Numbered from the stretch's first letter, positions 36,720 to 45,690 are shown. The stretch is DNA of 64,000 bases from an uncultured Aquimarina sp. (GCF_947500065.1 NZ_CANMQT010000014.1:1-64000); one strand, 5' to 3'. Numbers and translations are program-made. Notes: generated by a model from the letters alone, not told the origin.

Positions 36720-37781
36720 CTAATCAGATAAGTGATTGTTACTTTCGTGCGTTAACAACCATTGCTTTCGTTCGACACCACCACCATAACCAGTCATACT
36801 TCCATCTTTTCCGATGACTCTGTGACACGGAATTATAATCGAAATCCTATTATACCCATTTGCAGAAGCTACTGCTCTAATGGCTTTTGGATTCTTGATT
36901 TTCTCTGCTTGTTGCTGATAGGTAGTCACCTGTCCGTATTGGATTTCTTTTAAACTATGCCAAACAGTATTCTGAAAATCCGTTCCCGGTGTTTCTAGAT
37001 CAACCTCAAAGATTTTTCTTTTACCGTCGAAATATTCAGTGATTTCTTTTTTAGCTTGCTTAATGTGTTCGTTTTCGCCAGCTATGATCTGTGTCTGCAA
37101 TCGCTTCTGCAAATCAGTAAACTCGGTTTCCAGCATACGCCTATCTACAAATTCTAGCAGACAGATCCCATTTTCGGTAGCACACACAAACATAGGCCCC
37201 AAAGGTGTTGTCAACCGACTAATTAAAATTACATTTCCCTTTGTACTTTTTTGAGGAGATGTTCCTATGACTTTTTTAAAGGTATATCCAAAACCGCTCA
37301 AGGATTCATATCCCGAATCAAAAGCAGTATGTGTAGCATTTTTTCCTTTTTTTAATTCCTGAAAAGCATTATTAATCCGATACATCCGCTGATACGCCTG
37401 AAACGTCATTCCATAGTTTTTCTTAAACCATCTCCTCACCACTTCTGGACTGATTGCTAGTTTTCGTAACTGATCATCTGTGATTTTCTCTTTTGGGTTT
37501 TGCTTCACCAATGTAATGGCTTTTTCTACCTGTTCTGGTGCTTCATTAGCATTTTCGGTAGGCTTACAGATTTTACATGGTCGGTATCCATTATCCAGCG
37601 CTTCCTTAAACGAGGTGTAGAATTCTACATTTTTTAATTTCGGTTTTCTGGCTCTACACGTAGCGATACAAAAAACAGATGTCGTTTTTACACCCACAAA
37701 AAAAATCCCTACAAAGCTCTCTTTTCGTTCTAGCAATGCTTTGTAATACGTTTCTATTGTTTTGTTTTCTGTAATCAGCAT
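36720..37781 (-). CDS. ada: Bifunctional Ada: DNA methyl-repair and transcription activator
   Basis: The 353-residue protein combines three modules. The Ada zinc domain (about 15-80) has the four-Cys pattern FCIATC...CKIC and repairs methylphosphotriesters. An AraC-type DNA-binding domain (about 85-165) follows. The C-terminal O6-methylguanine-DNA methyltransferase has the acceptor-site motif IIPCHRVIG (about 315-323). Methylation of the N-terminal Cys normally turns the protein into an activator of its own operon. Its start codon lies one base after the stop of the isocitrate-lyase-like gene, so the two are one operon. Confidence 0.96.
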   Translation of the reverse strand: MLITENKTIETYYKALLERKESFVGIFFVGVKTTSVFCIATCRARKPKLKNVEFYTSFKEALDNGYRPCKICKPTENANEAPEQVEKAITLVKQNPKEKITDDQLRKLAISPEVVRRWFKKNYGMTFQAYQRMYRINNAFQELKKGKNATHTAFDSGYESLSGFGYTFKKVIGTSPQKSTKGNVILISRLTTPLGPMFVCATENGICLLEFVDRRMLETEFTDLQKRLQTQIIAGENEHIKQAKKEITEYFDGKRKIFEVDLETPGTDFQNTVWHSLKEIQYGQVTTYQQQAEKIKNPKAIRAVASANGYNRISIIIPCHRVIGKDGSMTGYGGGVERKQWLLTHESNNHLSD

Positions 37782-37782
37782 C

Positions 37783-38538
37783 TTAAAAAATGGATTGAAA
37801 TGATTGTTGGTCTACGATTTCTTTGGTAGTACGTTCTAACTGACTGTACATCTTATCGAATAAAAAATTACCCATACTAATTCGTTGTACTCCTATGCTT
37901 GCTAAGGTTTCAAAACCCGGAAGATTGGGCATACACATTACATTGATCGGTAACTGTGTACAAGTTACAATTTCTCTGATATCCGATTCGTTTTCTACAC
38001 CAGGTGTAAAAATTCCATTAGCACCTGCTGCTTCGTATAATTGGATTCGTTTTTTGGTTGCCGCTACGGGATCCGGATCTCCCAACAAAAAGATATCCGA
38101 TCGTACATTTATAAAAACATCGATATCCTCTTGTGATAATAGCTTGTTTACTTCCTTAAGGGTATTGGCAAACTCGGCTGCATCTAGCAATGTTCTTGTA
38201 TCCGCAACCACACTATCTTCTACATTAACACCTACTACTCCCATCGCTACCAGTTCCTTAATATGCTCTGCAATACTTGTTGGATTGCGGCTATAACCAG
38301 ATTCCAGGTCTACGGATAGTGGTAGATTAGTATTTGCTGCGATTCGTTTTACGAAATAAGCCAGTTCAGAAAAATCCATGTCCTCACCATCTTGGTATCC
38401 TAAAAGACTAGCAATGGCAGCGCTCGAAGTTCCTATGGCTTTAAAGCCTAGTTTCTCGGCTGTTTTGGTACTAGGTACATCCCAAACATTTCCTAATAAC
38501 AAAGGTGTTTTTTGCGTATGAAGCTCTTTAAAATTCAT
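37783..38538 (-). CDS. Isocitrate lyase / PEP mutase family protein
   Basis: The 251-residue TIM-barrel protein has the superfamily landmarks: LLLGNVWDVPSTKTAEKLGFKAIGTSSAA at the start, DLESGYSRNP (substrate/metal region), VGVNVEDSV and INVRSDIFLLG. This group cleaves or forms C-C or C-P bonds in small acids. The usual KKCGH-type lyase loop is not seen, so the reaction is unknown. It is co-transcribed with ada, a linkage that recurs in Bacteroidota, and so may act on metabolites related to alkylation stress; that is inference. Confidence 0.85.
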   Translation of the reverse strand: MNFKELHTQKTPLLLGNVWDVPSTKTAEKLGFKAIGTSSAAIASLLGYQDGEDMDFSELAYFVKRIAANTNLPLSVDLESGYSRNPTSIAEHIKELVAMGVVGVNVEDSVVADTRTLLDAAEFANTLKEVNKLLSQEDIDVFINVRSDIFLLGDPDPVAATKKRIQLYEAAGANGIFTPGVENESDIREIVTCTQLPINVMCMPNLPGFETLASIGVQRISMGNFLFDKMYSQLERTTKEIVDQQSFQSIF

Positions 38539-38675
38539 CGTTGTTTGTTTTTATACAAAGTACCGATGATCATATCTGGCCAGCAACCGAAAATTGGACA
38601 TGTATTTTTTTGTTGTATCGATAGGGACAATAAAATCAGTTAGAATACCGCAATTATAAGATATCGTTTAATATC

Positions 38676-38687
38676 ACTGATATCAGT
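38676..38687. promoter_or_regulatory. Palindrome upstream of the 38.8-kb lipoprotein gene
   Basis: ACTGATATCAGT is a perfect 12-bp palindrome in the divergent gap between the lyase-ada operon and the lipoprotein gene, so it may be an operator for either. Confidence 0.3.
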
Positions 38688-38760
38688 AGTCATTTTTAGA
38701 CTTGTAAAAACGATTTAAATACTGCATTTTTGCGGTCGTTTTAATACTAATCTACCCAAA

Positions 38761-39582
38761 ATGAAAAAACTTATTACTTTCGTATGTATTTCGTGTATGC
38801 TATATTCTTGTAGCGAGAGCGATATCTTCGGTGATGGAGATGAAGATGCAATTTATAACGCTCCTAATGTGAGGTCGTATACTACCTATACTTCTCAAAA
38901 TGCTGTATCGCTTAATGGTTTCATTAATCATGAAAATGTTGTTTTCCAACAACAAGACACATATACCACAGGTTTTATATTTAGAACCGGAGATGCACAG
39001 GATTCCAGTAACGATCAGATCATCGAACTCGAAGGAGAGGTGGAATATTACAATGGTTTTTATAAATTTAATCATACTATCGATGGACTAACGCCAAATA
39101 CGACTTATCACTATACAGCATTTACAAAAAACGGTCCTACAGAAGAAACCGATTGGGAGTCATTTACTACATCTGCTATTGCGTGTACCTATGATCAAGA
39201 TAATTATTATAGTATTTCCGGAACCTGGAGAGATGCTAACGTAGAAATCACAAATCCTAGTTGCTGTGGTGACGGTAACGTTGGTTTTAGGTTTGGAATC
39301 TGGCCAGATATTTTTCAAATTAATTTTAATGAATTAAGTGGCGGATATCCTAAAACAGGACAATATTTTGGCGTGGATTACGAGTTTAAGGGTACACATA
39401 TCCAGAGAGAGCTTGTAAAATCAACCAATCAGGTATTGATCGATAATGGCGACTCTACTCCAGAAACTGAGTTATTTGTAAACAATGATGGTCAAAAAAT
39501 CACTTTGATTTTTTGTGATACACAGTTACGAAATGGAGGCGTGTTAAACGGAAAGGTTTCTGCAGCCATTCCTACGAATTAA
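38761..39582 (+). CDS. Lipoprotein with a fibronectin-III-like domain
   Basis: The 273-residue protein has a lipoprotein signal peptide (MKKLITFVCISCMLYSC). The N-terminal half contains a fibronectin type III-like fold ending in LTPNTTYHYTAFTKNG. The C-terminal half is a beta-rich domain with a Cys pair (NPSCCGDG). I do not recognise the family; a surface-binding or structural lipoprotein is likely. The 3' end (RNGGVLNGKVSAAIPTN) recurs as fragments at 45541-45594 and 46055-46102, so relatives of this gene once lay further downstream. Confidence 0.75.
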   Translation: MKKLITFVCISCMLYSCSESDIFGDGDEDAIYNAPNVRSYTTYTSQNAVSLNGFINHENVVFQQQDTYTTGFIFRTGDAQDSSNDQIIELEGEVEYYNGFYKFNHTIDGLTPNTTYHYTAFTKNGPTEETDWESFTTSAIACTYDQDNYYSISGTWRDANVEITNPSCCGDGNVGFRFGIWPDIFQINFNELSGGYPKTGQYFGVDYEFKGTHIQRELVKSTNQVLIDNGDSTPETELFVNNDGQKITLIFCDTQLRNGGVLNGKVSAAIPTN

Positions 39583-39596
39583 AAGTAAAATATTTA

Positions 39597-39727
39597 CTAT
39601 ACTGTCACATTGAGCCCTTCGACAGGGCTCAGGACAGGCTATAGTCGAAATGTACTGAAAACCAAATGTGGTTGTTTCTCGATTCCGCTAGAAATGACAG
39701 AGAAAACTACTTTTTAGACAGCCTATT
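39597..39727. mobile_element. MITE-like element, copy 2
   Basis: This copy has the right end TTTTTAGACAGCCTATTTGG and the interior hairpin GAGCCCTTCGACAGGGCTC. The left terminal repeat is missing or diverged. It aligns with the copies at 26.8 and 44.1 kb. Confidence 0.55.
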
Positions 39728-39830
39728 TGGTTTATAGTGTTTTTTGTGGTGCCCCACCATTAGGGATGTCACAGCCACTAGTTGGGAGCTGGGGAATTTT
39801 TCAGCTTGCGCCTAACCAGACTGTATAAGG

Positions 39831-40238
39831 TTAGTTATGCGAAGTCTTTTTTGTTTTTGTCAACACCTGTGATAGCATTAAAAATAAGAACGCTATTCCA
39901 AAGCCTAAAACTCCTATATTAATTCCCACTATAGTCTTTTCGCTTCCATCTAAATATTTCATAGAACCACCATATCCATCTTTTAAGAAGAATGCTAATA
40001 AGAACCCTCCCATAACTATGAGGCTTAATATAGTGCTTAATTGAACTTCTTTTTTATACCAAACCAGCCACAAGCATACTACTCCAATACTGGAGTTGGT
40101 AATCAATTGCCAAACCTCATGTATTCGAGCGTGAGGCGTCCAATCTGGATTCCAAACATGCGTTTCATTGATATCCAGAAAAGGGACGATAATTGCATAT
40201 AGAATTACACTAAATGTTATTGCTATTTTTTTTATCAT
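39831..40238 (-). CDS. Four-helix membrane protein of unknown function
   Basis: The 135-residue protein has four predicted membrane helices (about 7-25, 45-62, 68-88, 105-125) and a conserved-looking N-terminal loop WNPDWTPHARIHEVWQL. Membrane proteins with a PHARxHxxW motif exist in several phyla but lack a defined role. It follows the alpha/beta hydrolase gene by about 80 bases on the same strand and may be its operon partner. I cannot name the function. Confidence 0.65.
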   Translation of the reverse strand: MIKKIAITFSVILYAIIVPFLDINETHVWNPDWTPHARIHEVWQLITNSSIGVVCLWLVWYKKEVQLSTILSLIVMGGFLLAFFLKDGYGGSMKYLDGSEKTIVGINIGVLGFGIAFLFLMLSQVLTKTKKTSHN

Positions 40239-40320
40239 TACTAGTTATTTTTAGATTACACATAACTCATGTTATATGGCGTATTTCATTTCAAGCATTC
40301 TCAAGTTTGAGAAAACCTTT

Positions 40321-41229
40321 TTAATCAAGAGCGTTGCTATTAGATGTTTTATGAATTTCGTGTCTAAATTCTTGATAGTATAACAAAACACCGCTTGGAT
40401 CCTCAATTTGTGGCCAATGTCCGATGTCTTGACCCAGTAGCTTTACTTTAGGATCGGGAATCAGTTCTTTATATCGATTAGCCATATGAATACCAGAATT
40501 GGGATCGAATGGCCCATTTATAAAACACATTGGGATCTTTGTATTTTGCATGGCGCTTATCCATCTTTCTTGATGGTTTAATTTGTCAAAAACCAGCCTC
40601 CCAATCAAATATGCGATTGACTTGCCATCATTATAATTTAAAATATCCCAGAATTGATTTATGAGTAGGTTCGTGGGTTGGGTGTTGGGACCAAAAACTG
40701 ATTTGATCGATTTTTCCAATTTCTTTTTAGTGAGAAGCTTGCTCAACAGTTTCCCAATAGGTTTGGGAGATTGCGAAAGCAATCGTTGTATCATTCTAGG
40801 TTTGTAACTATCCATAAACAAACCACCGTTCATAAATACCACCGATTGTATTTTAAAGCAGTTCTGCGAAACTAAGTCCCTGGCTAATAATTCTTGTACA
40901 ATACTAACTCCTAGATCATGTGATAAGATATGGGTTTGTTTAATACCCCAAAACTCGATTAGAGAATTGACTATTTCGCAATGTTCATGAAAGCTATAGT
41001 CATGATCTTTGGGCTTATCTGAAAATCCCATACCCAAATAATCAAAGGTAAAAACCGTGTACTCTTTTACTAGATTTTTCCAAACAGATTTCCACTCGAA
41101 GGTATTGAAAGGATATCCGTGAAGTATTAAAAGGTTGGGACCACTACCTTCTTTTATGTAAAATACTTGATGACCGTTTACGTCTATTGTTCGACCCTTA
41201 TTCTTCCATGCAACCACTTCTTTGTCCAT
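40321..41229 (-). CDS. Alpha/beta hydrolase (haloalkane dehalogenase / epoxide hydrolase-like)
   Basis: The 302-residue cytoplasmic hydrolase shows the oxyanion motif HGYPFNTFEW and a nucleophile elbow SHDLG, where Asp replaces the usual Ser. An acid region NGPFDPNSG and the catalytic His in GHWPQIEDP follow. The Asp nucleophile and the EDP after the His are typical of dehalogenases and epoxide hydrolases, but the substrate is unknown. It starts 33 bases after the AraC regulator stop and also has its own -7 box. Confidence 0.88.
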   Translation of the reverse strand: MDKEVVAWKNKGRTIDVNGHQVFYIKEGSGPNLLILHGYPFNTFEWKSVWKNLVKEYTVFTFDYLGMGFSDKPKDHDYSFHEHCEIVNSLIEFWGIKQTHILSHDLGVSIVQELLARDLVSQNCFKIQSVVFMNGGLFMDSYKPRMIQRLLSQSPKPIGKLLSKLLTKKKLEKSIKSVFGPNTQPTNLLINQFWDILNYNDGKSIAYLIGRLVFDKLNHQERWISAMQNTKIPMCFINGPFDPNSGIHMANRYKELIPDPKVKLLGQDIGHWPQIEDPSGVLLYYQEFRHEIHKTSNSNALD

Positions 41230-41257
41230 TCCTAGCTTATTATGGTTAGTTATACCA

Positions 41258-41265
41258 CAAAGTTA
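41258..41265 (-). promoter_or_regulatory. -7 box of the alpha/beta hydrolase gene
   Basis: The minus strand reads TAACTTTG, overlapping the end of the AraC gene and lying 28 bases before the hydrolase ATG. Confidence 0.45.
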
Positions 41266-42012
41266 CTTATTGGGGATGATAGAAATTTGTAAAAATCGGT
41301 CGTTTTCGTTATTTGATAGGGTTTTTGGAGTGTGATTGGTATACTTTTTTATTTCTTTATTAAAATGGGATCTGTCATAATAGTTTTGATTAGACAATAA
41401 ATCTCCTTTCTTAATGTCTTTGAAGGATGCCGAACATCGTACTATATTACAGTAGCTTTTTAGAGAAAGCCCGAACATTTTATTAAAATATCTGTTGATT
41501 TGCCTACTAGACCAAAATACTTTATCGGCAAAATAGTTCACGCTTTGATTGCCTTTAGTTTGACTCAATAAGCTAAATAGACGAATTTTTCGATTGTCTG
41601 GATTATCTTCTTTATCGATTTCTTGACTTATTATTGAACTTAACCTATCAATCGTATCTGAGTTTTCGGAAAAGTCAAATGAATTTAGATCCCAAAAAGC
41701 ATTAGGCAATTTTTTATCAGAATTTAACAACGGAGCAATACTTTCGCAGAATATATATTCCGCAGCTGGTAGTTTGAATTGTATTCCGAAAAGTTGATGA
41801 TTTGGTGGAATGACCACTTCAACCTCTTTTGTATATAGCCCCGTTAGCACAGTACTTTGATAATTGTAATTCTCGAAGCGAACGATAACATCAAAAAAAC
41901 CGTCAGGTAAAATCGTGTAATCAAGATTTTTTGATGAATCGTTGTCTAACCACCAAAAACATCTGATGTACTCTTTCAAAACGGCATTAGATGCTTGTTG
42001 ATAATAGGTCAT
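41263..42012 (-). CDS. AraC family transcriptional regulator
   Basis: The 249-residue protein has an N-terminal effector domain (RCFWWLDNDSSKNLDYTILPDGFFDVIVRFE, the DUF6597 type) and a C-terminal AraC helix-turn-helix: FADKVFWSSRQINRYFNKMFGLSLKSYCNIVR...YDRSHFNKEIKKYTNHTPKTL. Such regulators usually activate the neighbouring gene; here the alpha/beta hydrolase lies 33 bases downstream on the same strand. The inducer is unknown. Confidence 0.9.
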   Translation of the reverse strand: MTYYQQASNAVLKEYIRCFWWLDNDSSKNLDYTILPDGFFDVIVRFENYNYQSTVLTGLYTKEVEVVIPPNHQLFGIQFKLPAAEYIFCESIAPLLNSDKKLPNAFWDLNSFDFSENSDTIDRLSSIISQEIDKEDNPDNRKIRLFSLLSQTKGNQSVNYFADKVFWSSRQINRYFNKMFGLSLKSYCNIVRCSASFKDIKKGDLLSNQNYYDRSHFNKEIKKYTNHTPKTLSNNENDRFLQISIIPNK

Positions 42013-42098
42013 GTTTTATACTTCAAGTTTGTGTCAATATGGTTTAGTAATCTGCTGTAAACAACTTACTACCAAGTAATTAATTTCGCACAATGTTA

Positions 42099-42704
42099 TT
42101 AGGCACAGTATTCTTTTATTTTTTTACCAATACCATTAATTATTTCCATGTGTTTATGCTTCACATTTTCTTTATTCAAAGTTCCACCTAAAATAATCAT
42201 TTCTTTCTTTATAAATCGTTTCCCGAGTCTATCATCTATCATTACATTTCTCATGCTTTCTGCTATTCCGATTTCATTTAAAAACTCATTTGGATGTCCT
42301 GCTGTACAAAGGGCAATTCCATATGGTACTGTTTTCATTTTTTGAGTATTATTATCAGATTCATCGTACCCATAGGAATATCCAACAGAATACACTCTAT
42401 CAAACCAACCTTTCAATTTTGCAGGGCAATCACTCCACCAAACCGGATAAACAAAAATTAAACAGTCTGATTTTTCTATTTTCTGATGTTCATTTTTTAC
42501 ATCATCAGGTATTGATAAATTCAAATTAACAAACCCTTCTCGTTCATACTCATCTTCACTCATATCCGTTTTAAAATTCATGGCATATAAATCTGAAACT
42601 TCGAATTCTAAATTTTCCTGTATGAGGTTTGATTTTAATTGTCCAAGTATTTCATAGGTATACGATTTTTGACTTGGGTGACAATAAATAATTTGAACTT
42701 TCAT
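42099..42704 (-). CDS. NAD(P)H:quinone oxidoreductase-like flavoprotein
   Basis: The 201-residue flavodoxin-fold protein begins KVQIIYCHPSQKSYTYEILG, matching the FMN/FAD-binding start of the NQO/MdaB family. It has the central LIFVYPVWWSDCPAKLKGWFDRVYSVG segment that closes the flavin site. It probably catalyses two-electron quinone or electrophile reduction in the cytoplasm. In related bacteria such a gene often pairs with an HxlR regulator; the HxlR gene here is 1 kb away and divergent. A CPBP protease gene lies between them on the same strand, 56 bases upstream. Confidence 0.88.
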   Translation of the reverse strand: MKVQIIYCHPSQKSYTYEILGQLKSNLIQENLEFEVSDLYAMNFKTDMSEDEYEREGFVNLNLSIPDDVKNEHQKIEKSDCLIFVYPVWWSDCPAKLKGWFDRVYSVGYSYGYDESDNNTQKMKTVPYGIALCTAGHPNEFLNEIGIAESMRNVMIDDRLGKRFIKKEMIILGGTLNKENVKHKHMEIINGIGKKIKEYCA

Positions 42705-42760
42705 TCTTGCTATCTTATTTTTTCAGTATTCTGCATACTACCAATTTACCTAGTATTGTC

Positions 42761-43582
42761 TTAATTAAAGCTTTCATTTAATTTTTTAACTACAGTTTCT
42801 TTTTTAATTTTTTTTGCTACAAAAAGACCGATAATTAAAAGAGGTAAGGTTAAAATTATAGGAGCAATTGAGGTTCCTGTTTCTTCTAAAGGTAGGGTGT
42901 TTTCAATATCTTTTATACCAGGTAGCAGCAAAATAGAAAAGAAAAAATTTATGAGCCCGTGAGTGAATGCAACAGGTATTATTTTATTTGTTTTCAGAAC
43001 TAAAACACCGAAAAAGAATCCAATAAACATCGCAAATACAACTTGAGTTAATACAGCACTTACATTATCGTTTTTTGTCAAATTGATTAGATGAAATAAT
43101 CCAAAAACTATGGCTGGTAGTACTATGCTGATAAGAATTCCATTCTTACTATGGACATATTTTTTTAAAAATACTGATTGCAATACTCCTCTAAATAAAA
43201 ATTCTTCTGCGAACCCAACCGTCAAACAAGCAAAAAGTAAGAGTACTACGTTTCCTATATGGATTTGGGTTACATCTGTAGCTATAATGCCCGAAACTCC
43301 GATTATAATAAGATAAACAGGGATCAAATTCAAATACTTAAATTTCCAATCATATGCTGAAGAGAGGCCAGTTATAGGTTCAATTTTCATTTTTTTTATA
43401 ACACCATAACTTATGATTAGGATGGATGCCATTTTAATCGTTAAACCCAGGTATTCCGAATGAAACTCTGAAAGTGACATTTTTAAAAGAATCGTATCAA
43501 TTGGCAATAGCACGATACTACTAATAACTACAAGTGTTAGAATTGCAACTATTCCTGGAGAGATATTCTGGATGTTTTTCAT
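42761..43582 (-). CDS. CPBP family intramembrane metalloprotease
   Basis: The 273-residue protein has about eight membrane helices and the CPBP (Rce1-like) active-site pattern: EEFLFRGVL (Glu-Glu-xxx-Arg), FGLFHLIN and AFTHGLINF. The His residues and glutamates bind the metal within the membrane. In bacteria these proteases are linked to immunity against bacteriocins or to surface protein processing. It lies between the divergent HxlR gene and the NQO-like gene. Confidence 0.88.
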   Translation of the reverse strand: MKNIQNISPGIVAILTLVVISSIVLLPIDTILLKMSLSEFHSEYLGLTIKMASILIISYGVIKKMKIEPITGLSSAYDWKFKYLNLIPVYLIIIGVSGIIATDVTQIHIGNVVLLLFACLTVGFAEEFLFRGVLQSVFLKKYVHSKNGILISIVLPAIVFGLFHLINLTKNDNVSAVLTQVVFAMFIGFFFGVLVLKTNKIIPVAFTHGLINFFFSILLLPGIKDIENTLPLEETGTSIAPIILTLPLLIIGLFVAKKIKKETVVKKLNESFN

Positions 43583-43631
43583 ACTATAAAATTGATGTAC
43601 TTAGAAAATTAATATAAAGTAAAGCTTTTAA

Positions 43632-43666
43632 TATATTTGTGACAAGTACGTACAATAAAGTGCACT
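43632..43666. promoter_or_regulatory. Candidate HxlR operator region
   Basis: A plus-strand TATATTTG (43632-43639) is followed by two short palindromes, GTACGTAC (43646-43653) and AGTGCACT (43659-43666). HxlR regulators commonly bind GTAC-centred sites, but the match is only suggestive. Confidence 0.35.
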
Positions 43667-43704
43667 ACATACCAAAAGGATAGTATTACTGATTATCAGC
43701 TATT

Positions 43705-43712
43705 TAAATTTG
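43705..43712 (+). promoter_or_regulatory. -7 box of the HxlR gene, short leader
   Basis: TAAATTTG ends 7 bases before the ATG at 43720, so the transcript would have almost no leader. No spaced TTG is seen. Confidence 0.4.
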
Positions 43713-43719
43713 CATAAAA

Positions 43720-44043
43720 ATGAATAAAAAAAATACAACAGCCTATTGTCCTGTAGATTATGCCTTCAAAAGAATAGGAGGAAAATATAAAGGACGTATA
43801 CTTTGGGTACTTAGAGACAACTGTATGCGCTATGGAGAGTTAAAAAGAGCAATTATTGGAATTACACCTAAAATGCTGACACAAACATTGAGAGAATTAG
43901 AAGCTGATGAATTAGTTTCAAGAAAGGTATATGTAGAAGTTCCTCCAAAAGTTGAATATTCACTTACATCAACAGGAGAGGAATTAATTCCATTAATTAA
44001 ACAACTGAGAAGTTGGGGAGAAAAACAAATGTCTCGAAATTAA
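43720..44043 (+). CDS. HxlR family winged-helix transcriptional regulator
   Basis: The 107-residue protein matches the HxlR family throughout: CPVDYAFKRIGGKYKGRILW with the redox-type Cys near the N terminus, the recognition helix GITPKMLTQTLRELEADELVSRKVY and the wing EVPPKVEYSLTSTGEEL. Many members sense electrophiles or quinones through the conserved Cys. It is divergent from the CPBP-NQO pair, and control of that pair is plausible. Confidence 0.93.
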   Translation: MNKKNTTAYCPVDYAFKRIGGKYKGRILWVLRDNCMRYGELKRAIIGITPKMLTQTLRELEADELVSRKVYVEVPPKVEYSLTSTGEELIPLIKQLRSWGEKQMSRN

Positions 44044-44121
44044 TTGTAAGTACTAAAACACGAGCCTTTAGATTTGCTAATAGAAAAAGAGAATTAAAAG
44101 CAAAAGAATATCAAAATAGTA

Positions 44122-44217
44122 TAAGGCTGTCCGAAAAGCACAATATCTAAGATACTATCACATTGAGCCCTTCGACAGGGCTCAAAATGACAGAGAAAAC
44201 TACTTTTAGACAGCCTC
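44122..44217. mobile_element. MITE-like element, copy 3 (short)
   Basis: AGGCTGTCCGAAAAGCACAA at the left and TTTTAGACAGCCT at the right form clear terminal inverted repeats. The interior has the GAGCCCTTCGACAGGGCTC hairpin. The flanks AGTATA and TATACT are also inverted. Confidence 0.62.
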
Positions 44218-44255
44218 TATACTATTTATAATTTACTACTGATTATTTTATATTT

Positions 44256-45116
44256 TTAATACAAAATATTCAAGGCATCTTTATCCGAATCGGTAAACTC
44301 GCCATCTTCTCCGGTACCAAAGCAACCTAGCATAATAGAATCCGCAAACGGAGACCAAGGTGTACCAGGAATCCAGATCGCAGCTGGGCTTACTGATGGT
44401 TCTGCAGGAAGTGGGCCTGTATAATTACAGCTCCAACGATTATACCAATCCTGATGTCTAAAGCCAACACTATGTCCTATTTCGTGACCTATCACATGCT
44501 CTACTACATTGTAACTCCACGTGCTACTATCCAATCCGGAGTTAATACGCACATATCGATTGGGTCTACCTGCCGAGGTAGGGAATCCTGCGGATCCTCC
44601 TGCGCCTCCAATTACTCTGTACACCACCATATCAACTTGCGATTGATCATTACCATAGGTCAGCGTAAAATTAAGCGTGTTAGGTAATGCATTATAGTTT
44701 GCCACTGCCCAGGACAATGCAGTCTGCATTTTAGGAGTCAGATCAAACGATGAACCTGTGCCTGTCCAACCCAAAACCCTTATATTTCTGTACTGTGGTG
44801 CAACAATATAATCAGATCGGTATTGTTTATTAATCCCATCCTCAGATACTAGATCTGGGTATTCCTTTAGGTCATTAATAGGAATCGTGATATCCCCAGA
44901 TACCAGGTATTTCTCTTTGGATCCATCTGGCAGCGGGATATCCTGTATCGTTACTTTTTCTGTATTGACCCCCATTTTGGATAGTTTATCCAGCTGTGCT
45001 TTGGTGGGTTCTTGGGCTACCTCTTCTACAGCAGTATCAGAGACGTCTTCTTTTTGGCAGGATATCAAGCATCCCATCATAATAGCGCAAAGCGCCAATA
45101 ATTTTAAATTTTTCAT
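44256..45116 (-). CDS. Lipoprotein zinc protease (M57 / HEIGH type)
   Basis: The 286-residue protein has a lipobox (GCLISC at 15-20), a propeptide-like region and the catalytic motif HEIGHSVGFRH (residues 211-221), the extended zinc site of M57 (HEIGH) proteases. The substrate is unknown, but the enzyme should act in or outside the periplasm. The segment YLVSGDITIP is shared with the truncated lipoprotein at 59-391. It stands alone on the minus strand. Confidence 0.9.
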   Translation of the reverse strand: MKNLKLLALCAIMMGCLISCQKEDVSDTAVEEVAQEPTKAQLDKLSKMGVNTEKVTIQDIPLPDGSKEKYLVSGDITIPINDLKEYPDLVSEDGINKQYRSDYIVAPQYRNIRVLGWTGTGSSFDLTPKMQTALSWAVANYNALPNTLNFTLTYGNDQSQVDMVVYRVIGGAGGSAGFPTSAGRPNRYVRINSGLDSSTWSYNVVEHVIGHEIGHSVGFRHQDWYNRWSCNYTGPLPAEPSVSPAAIWIPGTPWSPFADSIMLGCFGTGEDGEFTDSDKDALNILY

Positions 45117-45169
45117 TTGGTTGTGGTTTTAAATAGTACAACATTCAGTTAGTAATATCCGATTACCGC

Positions 45170-45248
45170 ATTACATCCATCTTTATACATGAAACAACAT
45201 CTAATGCTATTTCTAACCCGTTAAGATGGGTGGTCTTTAGGATGTAAT
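45170..45248. other. Long-range inverted repeat upstream of the zinc-protease gene
   Basis: ATTACATCC (45170-45178) pairs with GGATGTAAT (45240-45248), and CCATCTT (45177-45183) pairs with AAGATGG (45223-45229). On the minus strand it lies in the leader region, so a structured RNA is possible. No promoter was found to support this. Confidence 0.35.
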
Positions 45249-45540
45249 ACACGTTTGGGATATCATACCTTTTTCAGGTAGTTTTATTGTGATAGTTATC
45301 AGGCTAACACCGCGGTTTGCATGACTGATGTAGGATAGACTCAAATATACTCTGAATATCAATTATTAAAAATAGCCTTGACGTATCTGAAAGTTTATAC
45401 AGATTATAAATCTCTAACAATCAGAAAGTTATTTGTTTTCATAGGGGAAATAAATCCCTAATAAATAGTTAAAAGACCTTTTAACAAACAGGGGAAATGC
45501 CTTGAATTATTTTAGTGGTTTGACTCCATGAATGCTCATT

Positions 45541-45594
45541 GATACATATGGAGGTGTCTTAAACGGAAAGGTTTCTGTTGTTATTAATCGTTGA
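45541..45594 (+). pseudogene. 3' remnant of a lipoprotein gene, copy 1
   Basis: Eighteen codons ending GGVLNGKVSVVINR plus stop match the end of the lipoprotein at 38761-39582 (GGVLNGKVSAAIPTN). Nothing of the rest of the gene is present, so this is a fragment. Confidence 0.55.
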
Positions 45595-45596
45595 TC

Positions 45597-45619
45597 CTCC
45601 GAAGTTGCAAACTTCGGAG
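45597..45619. repeat. GAAGTTGCAAACTTC hairpin, copy 1
   Basis: CTCCGAAGTT and AACTTCGGAG form a 10-bp stem around GCA, directly after the gene remnant. Further copies are at 46105-46127 and 47895-47917. Confidence 0.65.
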
Positions 45620-45690
45620 AGCTGGAACGAGACAGAGAGCATTAGAAGATAATGTATTTGTTAAAAAATTAACGTCACTTAGTCATTAAG

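Noticed and set aside
39729-39830. Possible terminator or attC-like site before the four-helix membrane protein
   Set aside because: The CTAACC/GGTTAG pair near 39812-39834 is short and has no T-run; similarity to the other border motifs is too weak to call.
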